This document shows positions 36,855-46,390 of a DNA stretch of 64,000 bases, in pieces. The notes under the pieces were generated by a model, which made no database searches, had not been told where the DNA came from, and saw only the letters and a program-made list of their open reading frames with translations. The DNA lies in assembly GCA_945881835.1 (NCBI GenBank), contig CAMCVP010000010.1, positions 1 to 64,000 of the forward strand, given 5' to 3'. The translations under genes were made by a program, and so were the position numbers. The first letter of the stretch is position 1, and each line of letters opens with the position of its first letter. This DNA is from Chryseobacterium gleum. GTDB lineage: Bacteria > Bacteroidota > Bacteroidia > Flavobacteriales_D > Sanyastnellaceae.

Positions 36855-37972
36855 GACTGCACATATTTGTTTTCACCAACAACAACACGTTGTGCATGTT
36901 GAAGGCTTCTTTCTTCTTTGTTGTTCTGAATGAAGTTGAACAATCTCTCTGATGTTTCGAAATTCTTCATGATTTCGAAAGCCTTTTTTGACAAGTCTTC
37001 CGTAAGTTTTTCTAACGAAAAACTTCCTTTCGCTAAATCTGAATATTGATCGAAGTATGACTCTTCGATTAATAAATGCTGAATGTTTCGTGCCCAGCGA
37101 AGATGGTCGCTGACATCTGTTCCCTTCGCGAATTCCATAGGAAGAACTTCTATGCGATTCGCTCCGCCAACGCTCGCTGCCAATGCTTGAATGGTAGAAC
37201 GAATGAGGTTGTTGTCGGTGTCTTTCTTCGCTTGGAAGTATCCGTCTGTTTGCACTTTCAAGAATGCGTGATTCGAACACGCGTGTTCAGGAGAACCTGA
37301 TTTCAATATGTGCGACCACACTGCGCGGAAAGCGCGCAACTTCGCGATTTCAACATACAGTTCACTTCCAACCGAAAAATGAAAAAGGATTTGTGCGGAA
37401 GCCTCGTCTATAGATAGATGCGTATTCTCAATGAATTCAATTCCAGATAAAGCCGCGAAAGCGATTTGTTCTGCTGCTGTTGCATGCGCTGCAAACGCGT
37501 GATTTGCATGAATGTGTTTGGAATGAAACAGCGGCAACACTCCAGCGCGGTCTTGTTGCTCGTAGGCTTGTTTAATGGCGTCTATCTGATCGTCGGCTTG
37601 CTCGGCATGTGCTTCCAATTCCCAATTGATGAAGCCGACGAAGATATCTTTCAACGCAACCTTCATATCACTAGCGTTGAAAGAAGCGGGAATGGTTAAG
37701 CTGTTCGCTCCACCATTCAAGGCTTCCAAAGCCAGCGCGTTCCAAGCCGTTGGATCTGTCGTTTGAAAAGACTGGTGCAACTGCCACGAAGGCGTTGCAC
37801 GAAAAGTAACTTCGTTCGTCGAGCTACCTTCGGTAGCATAGGGAAATAAAAAAATCCCTTCTTCTTTTTGGCGAACCAAAGAGTCGAGGGATTTTCCTTT
37901 TAATTCTTTTTCGGCTAGCGTCTGCCAGTCTTGAAGAGATTGATTTGAAAAAGCTTCGCTACGAATATTCAT
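36851..37972 (-). CDS. mutA: Methylmalonyl-CoA mutase, small (beta) subunit
   Basis: Non-catalytic partner of MutB, 373 residues. It carries a degenerate mutase barrel ([69 protein letters not shown]-type region, [31 protein letters not shown] and [17 protein letters not shown]). The C-terminal B12-like domain of longer MutA proteins is absent, giving a size well below the usual 600 or so. First gene of the mutA-mutB-mazG-lipoprotein transcript. TAACTTCG lies 4 bases before the ATG, so a leaderless start is likely. Confidence 0.9.
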   Translation of the reverse strand: MNIRSEAFSNQSLQDWQTLAEKELKGKSLDSLVRQKEEGIFLFPYATEGSSTNEVTFRATPSWQLHQSFQTTDPTAWNALALEALNGGANSLTIPASFNASDMKVALKDIFVGFINWELEAHAEQADDQIDAIKQAYEQQDRAGVLPLFHSKHIHANHAFAAHATAAEQIAFAALSGIEFIENTHLSIDEASAQILFHFSVGSELYVEIAKLRAFRAVWSHILKSGSPEHACSNHAFLKVQTDGYFQAKKDTDNNLIRSTIQALAASVGGANRIEVLPMEFAKGTDVSDHLRWARNIQHLLIEESYFDQYSDLAKGSFSLEKLTEDLSKKAFEIMKNFETSERLFNFIQNNKEERSLQHAQRVVVGENKYVQS

Positions 37973-37996
37973 GCAACGAAGTTAATTCGAAAATGC

Positions 37997-40900
37997 TTAT
38001 CTGAACAGCGTGAATGTGCCCATTAATTCCAATCTTTCTCGGCTACTCATTGGACGAAGATTCAACTTCCAAACGTAGGCATCGTTTTCTGAATAGGTCG
38101 TTCCTGCTCCTTTAAATGTACCGTTCCAACCTTTGTTTGGATCGTTGGTTTCGAAGATCAATATACCCCAACGATCGTAAATCGCGAAGTGGTAATCAGT
38201 AGGATCGTAACCGTTCAACACTGGAATAAATACTTCATTCAAATTATCGTCGTTCGGAGAGAACGTGTTCGGCACATAATACAAGAACGGCTCCTTCTCG
38301 AAGTTCGCGATTATCGTATCTGTTTCCGTGAATATCGCCGAAACTTGTTCTGCAGTTAGGTTTGGAGTAATTGGAGTTCCAGCCAGAGATTCCCATCCGG
38401 TAAAAATCCAATACGGCTCAGGGATTTCTGTAAAATTTACAGCAAGATTGTCTTCGTTTTCAATGGTCAAAGAAGTTGTAGTTGCATTTCCCGTGTCGAA
38501 CAACACTGTTCCTGCTGTCGGAGGATTCACCATAACCGTTAGCGGATGATGAGGGGTAACGTCGAAGAATGCAACCAATGTATCTTCCTCAGTAAAGTTA
38601 AAATTCACATTCGCACTTGCAAGCGAAGGCAACAGCACGTGGTTATTGACTTCCCAGTGGTTGAATGCTGTCCATGAATCGATCGGTGAAGCTACGAAAT
38701 TCATAAAGGTGTTTTCAGAGAAAACTTGAGTTGAAGGAAGAGGCGTCCATGCATTACCATTCAGAGTCACAGTTCCCGCACCTGCCGGTTGAACGTTTAC
38801 GGTCAAAGGGAATTCATCGATAATAGTGAATACCGCCACAAGGGTATCGCTAACCATTAAATGAAGAATAACATCTGGTGTGAGTGTATTCGGATTAAGC
38901 GGATGGTTATTGATTTCCCAATGATCGAATAGTGTTACTCCAGGAATCTCGTTTGCGTTGAAGGTGTAGTCAACATCTGCTAAAATCTCGTTGTTCCATG
39001 GATAAGCCGCCAAAACTGTTCCGTCCATGGTTACTGTTCCTGCACCTACTGGCATTACATCTACTTGAAGAATCGCATGCGGAGTCTCATCGAAAATAGC
39101 CACTACAGTGTCTGTAGCGCATGGATTCAAATAGATTGAAGTTGTTGTTGTATTTGGAAGAAGTGTTGCATTGGTAGACTCCCAATGATTGAATGTGAAC
39201 CAAGGATTTGCTGTAACGCTTACTGAGGTTGAATCTCCGGCATTCACGCTGAAGGTCTCTGGGTAAGTGACTTGAGCAGTTCCGTTGAACACAATGTTAC
39301 CTGCACCTGCTGGAAACACATCGCTTACAATTGGAACAGGTCCTGAAGCAGGAATACCGAATATGGCTTGAATAGTAACATCTGACTGCACAATTAAGGT
39401 TGTGATTGGAGCTGTTGGATCTGCAATGACTCCTGTTCCACTTATGATTTCCCAACCTTGGAAGGAACTACATGGTCCGACCACGGAATCGACAATTGCT
39501 TCTAAATCTATTTCCAAATCACCGAAATAGGTTCCTGAGAAAGGAGTTTCATATGGACTTAATTCCGTTTCCCCAACCACAATGTTTCCAATTCCATCTA
39601 TTTGAAAAGTGATGTTGTAAGGAACTACGTCGTAGCAATCGGTAATACCGCCAATGATTTCATTGTTACAGCGAGCTAAAATGAAATCTCGAACATCTTG
39701 AACGTTGTTGTTCCAAGTTGCTACATTTCCTCCCCAGCGCTGAATTTGTCTTGGCATTTCTGGTTCAATTACCAATATCATGCTATCCAAAACTTCAATC
39801 ATTCGCTCGCATGAGAAAATAGTGTTCGATAATTCGGCATAACGTTGAATGTAATCCGCGAAGAAATCTGGATTATCGAATAATGCATTTAAAACAGGGA
39901 TATGTCCTTGTCCGCCAACATCGCCTTGACCTTCAATTTGACAAGGATCGGCAGTAGGCTGTGTACTCGGAACACCGGTGTAATTGACATAATGACCAAA
40001 TGTTGCGTCGTTGTCCCACAAGGCGTATCTCCATCTTTTTCCATCTCCCAAAGGGTTAGTCCCTTTCCACCAAGCCGTATTCCAGTTTAACCAGTCGGTA
40101 CAAACAGTGTAACCGTTCAATATGAAATAGTCTATTAGACTCATGGTATTGAATTGCGACAATACATAGTCGTAATTGGCTTGTGTAGCCATATTGTTTG
40201 TCGTCACAAAATTCACAAAAGTATTCCACTGAGTTTGCGGATTAAAACCGGGAGCCGCGGCGTATTCGGTCCATGTCCCGCCCCATGTTTTCAGAAAATC
40301 TACATTTCCAGCCGGTTGGTCGAAATAGCGTTTTGTGTAATCTGTATCGTCTACCTTTTCACGAATTTCATATACGCCCCAATATTGTCCGTTAATGTAT
40401 ACAATACAATTTCTCGTCTTACGCTCATCGAGATGAAGGTCTCCAATGAGCGATAATTCGCAAACGTAGGCATCGCGAATATGTGCCCCACCTCCAGAGA
40501 AAGGATAATTATCATTCGCTGCCGCCTTAAAGATGAGGCGCTGATATTTTTGTCTGTCGCTTGTATGTAACATTGGATGCTCCAATTCATGATCATAACC
40601 GAGGGCGTCCCTTGTGATATAATCGAAACCACGCTGACCGTATGCATTGGAGTCGTTGCCATGTTCGTTGCTATCTCCGTGCGATTCAACAATGAAGGTT
40701 CCGTTTTGAAAAAACTCGAGTTGTGTTAGTTCGTCGCCATTCCAACCTCCATCTAACGTTGTTCCTGAAATGGACACTACCGGAATGGTGTGATTGTCGT
40801 TTCCAAAGAAATATGTATTTGTTTCTGTGAATGAAGGAAGAATTCCTGCAGTTGGAGAATAAGCAATGGCACGCAAGACGGTGGTTGTACTAATGTTTAA

Positions 40901-41575
40901 CGGTCCTGTGTATGGCGTACTTGTGTTAGAAGGTTGTGAACCATTTGTAGTATAATAGATAGTTGCATTCGGCTCTGTTGTAGAGATTGCAACTGTAATT
41001 GGAGATGCATAATACCCAGCTTGTGTATCTATTATCGGTGCAATAGCGTAGGCTGTTGCAGTAGCTCCAGTATTTGCAGCACCTTGTGAAGGATTGGTTT
41101 GGATAAGCATTACACCTGAACCGTTCGGAACTCTTCCGTACGATTGGTTCATTTGATTCGGACTGATGGTAGCGAAATCGTAGCTTTCTAAAATGTTCCC
41201 AATTGGATCAGAAAAAACTAAATCTTCTCCATTCGATTGTGTGATCTTAAAATCTGTATTGGTTTGCCCCAAATAACCTGGATTGTACCCCCCTTGTCCG
41301 CTAAACAAGATTAATTTGTATCCATTCGCAGGAACGGTAACCGTTGGTGGAATTTGATACTTCATGGGATTCAAGACATTATCGCTTAACCAAAATCCGC
41401 CAATGTTTACTGTACCGGCAGAAGGGTTGTAAAACTCTACCCAATCTTCAAACTCCCCACCAACGGCGTAGTCTGAATAGTTTGCAAAGCAGAATTCATT
41501 TATTACGACCTGACTTTTCAGTCCGAACGAAACAAATACGGATAATCCCAGAATGATAAATTTGATTCTCTTCAA
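37997..41575 (-). CDS. Very large T9SS-exported CotH-kinase / lamin-tail protein with repeats
   Basis: Exported protein of 1192 residues. Order: signal peptide (1-21, ending LKSQ); lamin-tail domain (VVINEFCFANYSD, about 22-130); a chitobiase-like beta domain (ATIYYTTNGSQPSNTSTPYT, about 185-250); a CotH kinase-like domain (about 260-650: QRLIFKAAANDNYP, YINGQYWGVYEIREK, YALWDNDATFGHYV). Five beta repeats of roughly 80-95 residues follow, each with PxGAGTV and (F)NHWE. The type B (CHU_C) sorting domain ends the protein (VPNTFSPNDDNLNEVF, FAIYDRWGILIFET, GTFTLFR). CotH kinases phosphorylate proteins in spore coats; the partner here is unknown. Confidence 0.88.
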   Translation of the reverse strand: MKRIKFIILGLSVFVSFGLKSQVVINEFCFANYSDYAVGGEFEDWVEFYNPSAGTVNIGGFWLSDNVLNPMKYQIPPTVTVPANGYKLILFSGQGGYNPGYLGQTNTDFKITQSNGEDLVFSDPIGNILESYDFATISPNQMNQSYGRVPNGSGVMLIQTNPSQGAANTGATATAYAIAPIIDTQAGYYASPITVAISTTEPNATIYYTTNGSQPSNTSTPYTGPLNISTTTVLRAIAYSPTAGILPSFTETNTYFFGNDNHTIPVVSISGTTLDGGWNGDELTQLEFFQNGTFIVESHGDSNEHGNDSNAYGQRGFDYITRDALGYDHELEHPMLHTSDRQKYQRLIFKAAANDNYPFSGGGAHIRDAYVCELSLIGDLHLDERKTRNCIVYINGQYWGVYEIREKVDDTDYTKRYFDQPAGNVDFLKTWGGTWTEYAAAPGFNPQTQWNTFVNFVTTNNMATQANYDYVLSQFNTMSLIDYFILNGYTVCTDWLNWNTAWWKGTNPLGDGKRWRYALWDNDATFGHYVNYTGVPSTQPTADPCQIEGQGDVGGQGHIPVLNALFDNPDFFADYIQRYAELSNTIFSCERMIEVLDSMILVIEPEMPRQIQRWGGNVATWNNNVQDVRDFILARCNNEIIGGITDCYDVVPYNITFQIDGIGNIVVGETELSPYETPFSGTYFGDLEIDLEAIVDSVVGPCSSFQGWEIISGTGVIADPTAPITTLIVQSDVTIQAIFGIPASGPVPIVSDVFPAGAGNIVFNGTAQVTYPETFSVNAGDSTSVSVTANPWFTFNHWESTNATLLPNTTTTSIYLNPCATDTVVAIFDETPHAILQVDVMPVGAGTVTMDGTVLAAYPWNNEILADVDYTFNANEIPGVTLFDHWEINNHPLNPNTLTPDVILHLMVSDTLVAVFTIIDEFPLTVNVQPAGAGTVTLNGNAWTPLPSTQVFSENTFMNFVASPIDSWTAFNHWEVNNHVLLPSLASANVNFNFTEEDTLVAFFDVTPHHPLTVMVNPPTAGTVLFDTGNATTTSLTIENEDNLAVNFTEIPEPYWIFTGWESLAGTPITPNLTAEQVSAIFTETDTIIANFEKEPFLYYVPNTFSPNDDNLNEVFIPVLNGYDPTDYHFAIYDRWGILIFETNDPNKGWNGTFKGAGTTYSENDAYVWKLNLRPMSSRERLELMGTFTLFR

Positions 41576-41655
41576 TTCAATCTTGTTTACAATTACCTAA
41601 CATAGACAATAATACGAAAGTTCTGGTTGCTTCAAAAGTGAATTGAATAAAAAGA

Positions 41656-41687
41656 AAAGGCTAACCTTGAAGTGTTAACCTTTTTTT
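41656..41687. terminator. Hairpin between the CotH and miniprotein genes
   Basis: Imperfect stem AAAGG-C-TAAC with GTTA-A-CCTTT (41656-41665 with 41674-41683), followed by T on both strands. It could end minus-strand transcripts coming from the S46 peptidase gene. It directly precedes the miniprotein promoter. Confidence 0.5.
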
Positions 41688-41688
41688 A

Positions 41689-41719
41689 TTTGGGTGTCTC
41701 AACAATGAAATTATATTTG
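41689..41719 (+). promoter_or_regulatory. Promoter of the 45-residue membrane protein
   Basis: TTTG (41689-41692), exactly 19 bases, TATATTTG (41712-41719): a perfect consensus promoter, 14 bases before the ATG at 41734. Confidence 0.75.
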
Positions 41720-41733
41720 TGAAAAATTACACC

Positions 41734-41871
41734 ATGGGACATTCAAACGACGATCACGGACACATTCCACACGAGGCAGAGCAAAACGAAATTGGCGGAC
41801 CAGTACTTTTCGCAGTTACGCTTTTTGCATTGGCAATTACCATTGTTTACTTTCTTATTCAGTGGTCATAA
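41734..41871 (+). CDS. His-rich single-span membrane miniprotein (45 residues)
   Basis: Open reading frame of 46 codons, too short for usual gene callers. The sequence starts MGHSNDDHGHIPHEAEQ, with four histidines in the first 13 residues, followed by a short polar linker (NEIGG) and one hydrophobic helix (PVLFAVTLFALAITIVYFLI), ending QWS. It has a consensus promoter of its own, and its stop lies 4 bases before the stop of the convergent S46 gene. The layout (soluble His-rich face plus one helix) resembles small subunits of respiratory complexes or metal-handling micro-proteins, but I cannot name the family. Confidence 0.7.
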   Translation: MGHSNDDHGHIPHEAEQNEIGGPVLFAVTLFALAITIVYFLIQWS

Positions 41872-41875
41872 ATGA

Positions 41876-44035
41876 TTAGCGTCGAATGGTCATCTCTTTC
41901 AAGAGATGGCCAGCTCCGGCGTAGATATCTATTACCCAAAGCACGTACCTCGCGTCTGTCATTACATTTCGGCAAATTTCTGAGTTGAAATAGAGGTCAC
42001 TCATGGTGCTTTCCCATGTTCTATCGAAATTTATTCCTATCCATTCTCCGCTTCCGTTTAGCGCCGGAGATCCTGAATTTCCGCCTGTTGTATGATTGCT
42101 ACCGGTAAAGCAGACAGGTAAAGAACCATTCACACCATAGGATCCAAACTCTTTCGTTTCCAATAACATCTTCAAACGATCATTGATTTCAAAATCTGGA
42201 TTTCCAGAACTGTTCTTGTCGAGAATCCCTTGTCCTGTTGTGAAAGGTGTATATGCCATTCCGTCTACAGGAGCGCTTCCTTCCACTCTACCGTATGTCA
42301 AGCGCAAGGTGGAGTTCGCATCGCACCACTTCTCTTTTTTACCACGCATTTCTTCCAATAAGAATACATATTTCTCCATAAGCTGTTCGTGTTTCGTGTT
42401 GAACTCTCGCTTTGATGGCACTAGGGTATTCTTGTAATAATCGTTCAATGCTTTTGCTTGAATATAAAGGTATTCAGCGCTCAAACGCTTAGCATATTTC
42501 TTTGACTTTCCGCTCATTGAAACAAATGTATCTTTTGAAAATGAACGAATCATTCCTAAAAACGCTGCGCTATCTGCAACCATCGATTGCTTGAACCATA
42601 AGTCTGCTGCAGCTTCTTGTGATAACTTCGAATGTTCAAAATGAACGACACCCTTGGTGAACTGCTCGAACATGGGAGCCAACGCCAAGAATCTATTCTT
42701 ATCGGTTTCCAAGTCATAATCTTTGTAAAAAGCCTTCGCCGTTTCTAAAAACTCTTTCATTTTTGCTTGCCACTGGTTTCCCTTTTTCAATTTCGCTTCA
42801 TCAACGGCTATATCATGAAAGTCTTGATACAGCTGGAAAATCTCAGGCCCGTTGAACACGAATTCGGCGTAGGCCGCAGATGCAATGTTCACACCGTAAA
42901 AATCACTATAAAGTCTATCTATACGAGCCAAGTATTCTTTATATACTTGTTCTTTGTTTGATAAAATCGCAATGTCTAACCACTTCGCTTCTTCATCTTT
43001 CTTCAATTGAATGGCGTTGAATTTATTCAACCCCAATTCTTGTCCTTGCCATTTCTTGTAAGCATTCGCCACGCTGCTTTGCTTCGCTGCATATTTGATG
43101 CGAAGCTCATCGCTACTTTTCATAGCAGCATTGATAACAGCCAAGTTCTTTTCACGAAAGTCAATGCGCATAGGAGCTAGCTGCTCGTGATTGTATGTTA
43201 CTCCCGCTGAGGTTAACAAGTGCTCAGTTCTTCCTGGAAAACCATACACCATGGTAAAATCTCCTTCTTTCACTCCTTTCAATGAAATAGGAAAATGATG
43301 TGCTGGCTTGAAAGGCTTATTGGTTGAAGAATAATTAGCGGGTTCATTCTGTTCGTTTGCATAAATGCGGAAAACTGAAAAATCTCCTGTATGACGCGGC
43401 CAAACCCAGTTGTCTGTATCTCCACCGAACTTTCCAATGCATGACGGCGGAGCGCCTACTAAACGAACGTCGTTGTAAGTCTTCGTCAAAACCAAAAAGA
43501 ATTGTGTGTTGTAATTGAATCCGCGAACGAACCCGTCGCACTTGTTTTCAGTCTTCGCCTTTTTTGCAATTGCTGTGAAAAGCTCTTTCATTTTAGCAGC
43601 GCGATCTTTTTCTTCAATTCCTTCCATTCCCTTCAGAACCTCTTCGGTTACATCGCGCATTTCCAAAACGAAGGTGGCAGTCAAACCCGGACAAGCCAAC
43701 TCTTGCTCGCGATTCATAGCCCAGAATCCGTTCTTCAAATAATCGTGTTCAACCGAAGAATGGTATTGAATGTTATCGAATCCACAATGGTGATTGGTGA
43801 AGAGTAAACCTTCGTTGGAAACCATTTCTCCGGTACATCCGCCACCGAACAAAACGATTCCATCTTTTAATGAAGTGTGGTTGATGGAATAAATTTCCTC
43901 CTGTGACAACTTCAGTCCGTTGGCTTTCATGTCATCGAAAGCAGCGTTCAAGACAGAAGGAATCCACATGCCTTCAAATGCAAAAGTGCATACGGCCGAG
44001 AAAAGGAATAAAATACTAAGTGCGTGTTTTTTCAT
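41876..44035 (-). CDS. S46 family dipeptidyl peptidase, DPP11-like
   Basis: Periplasmic serine exopeptidase of 719 residues that removes dipeptides from N-termini. Signal peptide (1-19) is followed by the S46 domain with GGGCTGEMVSNEGLLFTNHH (catalytic His about 83) and, near the end, TTGGNSGSPALNG with catalytic Ser654. The residue 18 after that Ser is Arg672. In Porphyromonas the equivalent Arg673 defines DPP11 (Asp/Glu at P1), while DPP7 has Gly; so acidic specificity is inferred. With the M1 peptidase it would serve peptide nutrition. A TAGATTCG box lies upstream. Confidence 0.92.
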   Translation of the reverse strand: MKKHALSILFLFSAVCTFAFEGMWIPSVLNAAFDDMKANGLKLSQEEIYSINHTSLKDGIVLFGGGCTGEMVSNEGLLFTNHHCGFDNIQYHSSVEHDYLKNGFWAMNREQELACPGLTATFVLEMRDVTEEVLKGMEGIEEKDRAAKMKELFTAIAKKAKTENKCDGFVRGFNYNTQFFLVLTKTYNDVRLVGAPPSCIGKFGGDTDNWVWPRHTGDFSVFRIYANEQNEPANYSSTNKPFKPAHHFPISLKGVKEGDFTMVYGFPGRTEHLLTSAGVTYNHEQLAPMRIDFREKNLAVINAAMKSSDELRIKYAAKQSSVANAYKKWQGQELGLNKFNAIQLKKDEEAKWLDIAILSNKEQVYKEYLARIDRLYSDFYGVNIASAAYAEFVFNGPEIFQLYQDFHDIAVDEAKLKKGNQWQAKMKEFLETAKAFYKDYDLETDKNRFLALAPMFEQFTKGVVHFEHSKLSQEAAADLWFKQSMVADSAAFLGMIRSFSKDTFVSMSGKSKKYAKRLSAEYLYIQAKALNDYYKNTLVPSKREFNTKHEQLMEKYVFLLEEMRGKKEKWCDANSTLRLTYGRVEGSAPVDGMAYTPFTTGQGILDKNSSGNPDFEINDRLKMLLETKEFGSYGVNGSLPVCFTGSNHTTGGNSGSPALNGSGEWIGINFDRTWESTMSDLYFNSEICRNVMTDARYVLWVIDIYAGAGHLLKEMTIRR

Positions 44036-44059
44036 GCTGAATAAATAAGATGCGCGAAT

Positions 44060-44608
44060 CTACGAAATACTAAAAATATCTTGCTTCTTAATGAACCAAT
44101 AATATGAAGCCCAAATGCCCATAGCAAATCCCATGATGATTGGAATGAGAAAACCAATAAACGGACGTTGATCTTTTTCTGGAAGTTCTTGCTGAAGGAT
44201 ATACATGTAAATGGGCACCACAATAACGAGCAAGCAAATGAACAAAAAGAGAAAGTTGAATCCGTTGTTAACGCCTACGGCTACTTTGTAATATTTCGAT
44301 TTTTTAAATTCTTCGAAATCTTGACGGGCGTACTGCTTCGCACGGTTTCGTGCTGCGTATTCTTTGTGCTGAAAATACTCTTCATACCTTGGAGTTACTC
44401 GGGTACGTTGAGCCAAGTCGTAGGCCTTGCGTTGTTTTTCATCTCCTAAAAATTCATACGCTTCATGAATTTCTATAAAACGCAAATGCGCATCGGGATG
44501 CGCATTTTTGTCGGGATGATATTGCTTACACCCGTTTCTGTAAGCTGTTTTAATTTCTGAACTAGTAGCGTTCCGAGAGACTCCTAAAATAAGGTAGTAA
44601 TCTTTCAC
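44060..44608 (-). CDS. J-domain membrane protein
   Basis: Protein of 182 residues. The N-terminal J domain (1-65) has MKDYYLILGVSRNATSSEIK and the HPD motif at 31-33, so it can stimulate an Hsp70 (DnaK). A basic helical segment (RNRAKQYARQDFEEFKKSKYY) follows, then two membrane spans (about 112-135 and 146-170) in the C-terminal half. It is thus a membrane-anchored co-chaperone, without the Gly/Phe and zinc domains of DnaJ. It ends the queD-folE-BI-1 transcript (12-base gap after the BI-1 gene). Confidence 0.88.
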   Translation of the reverse strand: MKDYYLILGVSRNATSSEIKTAYRNGCKQYHPDKNAHPDAHLRFIEIHEAYEFLGDEKQRKAYDLAQRTRVTPRYEEYFQHKEYAARNRAKQYARQDFEEFKKSKYYKVAVGVNNGFNFLFLFICLLVIVVPIYMYILQQELPEKDQRPFIGFLIPIIMGFAMGIWASYYWFIKKQDIFSIS

Positions 44609-44620
44609 GCTTTAATGGCA

Positions 44621-45334
44621 TTAGTCTCTTCTTGCGAAAACGCGCAACAAGAACATAAATAAGTTAACGAAGTCTAAGTACAATGAGAGTGCACCCATTA
44701 AAGCAAGCTTCGATGCTTCGGCTGTTCCGAACTCTACTCCTGCTCCAATGCGCTTGATCTTTTGTACATCATATGCTGTAAGTCCGGTGAATACCAAAAC
44801 ACCTACACATGAAATGATGTAATCCATTTGAGAACTCTTCATGAACATGTTTACCACAGAAGCAATAACAATTCCAATTACAGCCATCATTAAGATTCCG
44901 CCAAATTTGGTTAAGTCCGTTTTGGTAGTGTAACCAATGAATGCCATAGCTCCGAAAAGACCCGCAGTGATGAAGAATACTTTGGTAATGATTCCTAAGT
45001 CATAAACCAAGAAGATGAAGCTTAAGCTAATTCCCATTACAGCAGCGTAACCTAAGAATACAGCAAGCAATGTCGTGAACGACATTTTGTTGAATCCGAA
45101 ATTCATGGCTAGAATAAACGCAAACGGAGCAAGCATTACGATCCATCCGAGCGGAGTCATACCTGATCTTGTTACCAAAGAGAAAATTAAGTCTGTTGTT
45201 CCGAACAAATATGCCAATGCTCCTGAAATGGCTAATGCCAAAGACATGTAGGCAAATACGTTTGAAACGAATGATTTTGAAACGGCGTTGTCATTCACAT
45301 AAACCCCGTCGTTGAACTCTAAATTGTTGTTCAT
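44621..45334 (-). CDS. Bax inhibitor-1 / YccA family membrane protein
   Basis: Integral membrane protein of 237 residues with seven hydrophobic segments and the BI-1 (UPF0005) pattern: SFVSNVFAYMSLALAISG, LFGAMAFIGYTTKTDLTKFGG, SCVGVLVFTGLTAYDVQKIK and LALMGALSLYLDFVNLFMFLLR. The conserved Asp in TAYDVQ and in LYLDF are present. Family members leak or sense Ca2+/protons and interact with FtsH in other bacteria. It lies 8 bases after folE. Confidence 0.93.
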   Translation of the reverse strand: MNNNLEFNDGVYVNDNAVSKSFVSNVFAYMSLALAISGALAYLFGTTDLIFSLVTRSGMTPLGWIVMLAPFAFILAMNFGFNKMSFTTLLAVFLGYAAVMGISLSFIFLVYDLGIITKVFFITAGLFGAMAFIGYTTKTDLTKFGGILMMAVIGIVIASVVNMFMKSSQMDYIISCVGVLVFTGLTAYDVQKIKRIGAGVEFGTAEASKLALMGALSLYLDFVNLFMFLLRVFARRD

Positions 45335-45342
45335 GGTTTTTA

Positions 45343-45909
45343 TTATTTTTTCAATTGAAGTAAACTTACAAATTCTTTTCTTGTTGTTTCGTTCGTTAAA
45401 AACTCACCACTGAATGCACTTGTAATGGTGGTACTGTTTTGTTTCGCAACACCGCGCATTTGCATACAAAGATGATGACAATCTAAAACAACTGCCACTC
45501 CGACAGGACTCAATGCTTTTTGAATGCTGTCACGTATCTCAATTGTCAGACGTTCTTGCACTTGGAGTCTTCTAGAATAGACATCAACTACACGAGGAAT
45601 CTTGCTTAACCCTACAATTTTTCCATCTGGGATATACGCTACGTGCGCTTTTCCGAAGAAGGGCAACATGTGGTGTTCACACAAACTGTAAACTTCGATG
45701 TCTTTCACAATGACCATTTCAGAATACGACTCGTGAAATATAGCACCGTTCAAAACATCGTCTGCACTCTCCTCATATCCCTTCAACAAATGTCCGTATG
45801 CTTTCGCAACACGTTCTGGCGTTTTCAACAAGCCCTCACGTTGCGGATTTTCACCTACAGCGGCAAGGATTTGCTCAACTGCCATCTCTATCGTTTTCTG
45901 ATTTTCCAT
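45343..45909 (-). CDS. folE: GTP cyclohydrolase I
   Basis: Converts GTP to 7,8-dihydroneopterin triphosphate, the first step of folate and pterin synthesis. The 188-residue protein has [18 protein letters not shown] (zinc ligands C77 and H80), [20 protein letters not shown] and [12 protein letters not shown] with the third ligand C148. It overlaps the queD stop by 1 base (TAATG), so the two are coupled; this pair supplies either folate or queuosine-type deazapurines. Confidence 0.96.
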   Translation of the reverse strand: MENQKTIEMAVEQILAAVGENPQREGLLKTPERVAKAYGHLLKGYEESADDVLNGAIFHESYSEMVIVKDIEVYSLCEHHMLPFFGKAHVAYIPDGKIVGLSKIPRVVDVYSRRLQVQERLTIEIRDSIQKALSPVGVAVVLDCHHLCMQMRGVAKQNSTTITSAFSGEFLTNETTRKEFVSLLQLKK

Positions 45910-46334
45910 TATTTACCGCCGTAGTATTCTACGTATTGATTTTCCGTTTCTGTTACTTTAATGCAATGCAATTGACAACCTTTCTCATTTACCAATTCTT
46001 CCAATTGCTCCCAAATTGCAATGGCAACATTCTCAGTTGAAGTCTTCATTCCTTTCATGAACTCTACGTCCATGTTCAGATTCTTGTGATCCAACTTGTT
46101 TATGACCTGCGTCTTCACGATAGTGCTCAAATACTTTAAATCCATGCAATACCCTGTAGTTGCATCTGGAACACCTTTCACCGTAATGAATAACTCATAG
46201 TTGTGTCCGTGCCAATTTGGATTCGAACATTTTCCGAATGTCTCGAAATTCTTTGCTTCATCCCACTCGTCGTGCCACAACTTGTGCGCTGCGTTAAATC
46301 TTTCTCTGCGTGTGGCGTAAACTAATTTTTCCAT
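45909..46334 (-). CDS. queD: 6-carboxytetrahydropterin synthase / PTPS family
   Basis: Acts on the FolE product to form 6-carboxytetrahydropterin (queuosine route) or a tetrahydropterin. The 141-residue protein shows FNAAHKL with zinc ligand H17, [13 protein letters not shown] with Cys36 and ligands H42 and H44, [18 protein letters not shown] and PTSTEN-like [14 protein letters not shown]. The insertion between H17 and C36 is longer than in E. coli QueD and closer to eukaryote-type PTPS. First gene of the queD-folE-BI-1-DnaJ transcript; no other que gene is in the window, so the final product is uncertain. Confidence 0.88.
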   Translation of the reverse strand: MEKLVYATRRERFNAAHKLWHDEWDEAKNFETFGKCSNPNWHGHNYELFITVKGVPDATTGYCMDLKYLSTIVKTQVINKLDHKNLNMDVEFMKGMKTSTENVAIAIWEQLEELVNEKGCQLHCIKVTETENQYVEYYGGK

Positions 46335-46390
46335 GTTTCAATAATTGTTATAAAAGTAAATCACTTGAGTGCCTTCTTTGTTCGGAGGAA

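Noticed and set aside
37973-37996. B12 riboswitch before the mutA-mutB operon or the radical-SAM gene
   Set aside because: Promoter boxes lie within 5 bases of both start codons, so there is no leader to hold a riboswitch.
45643-46040. Plus-strand frames opposite folE and queD
   Set aside because: They are opposite two conserved enzymes and have no protein features.
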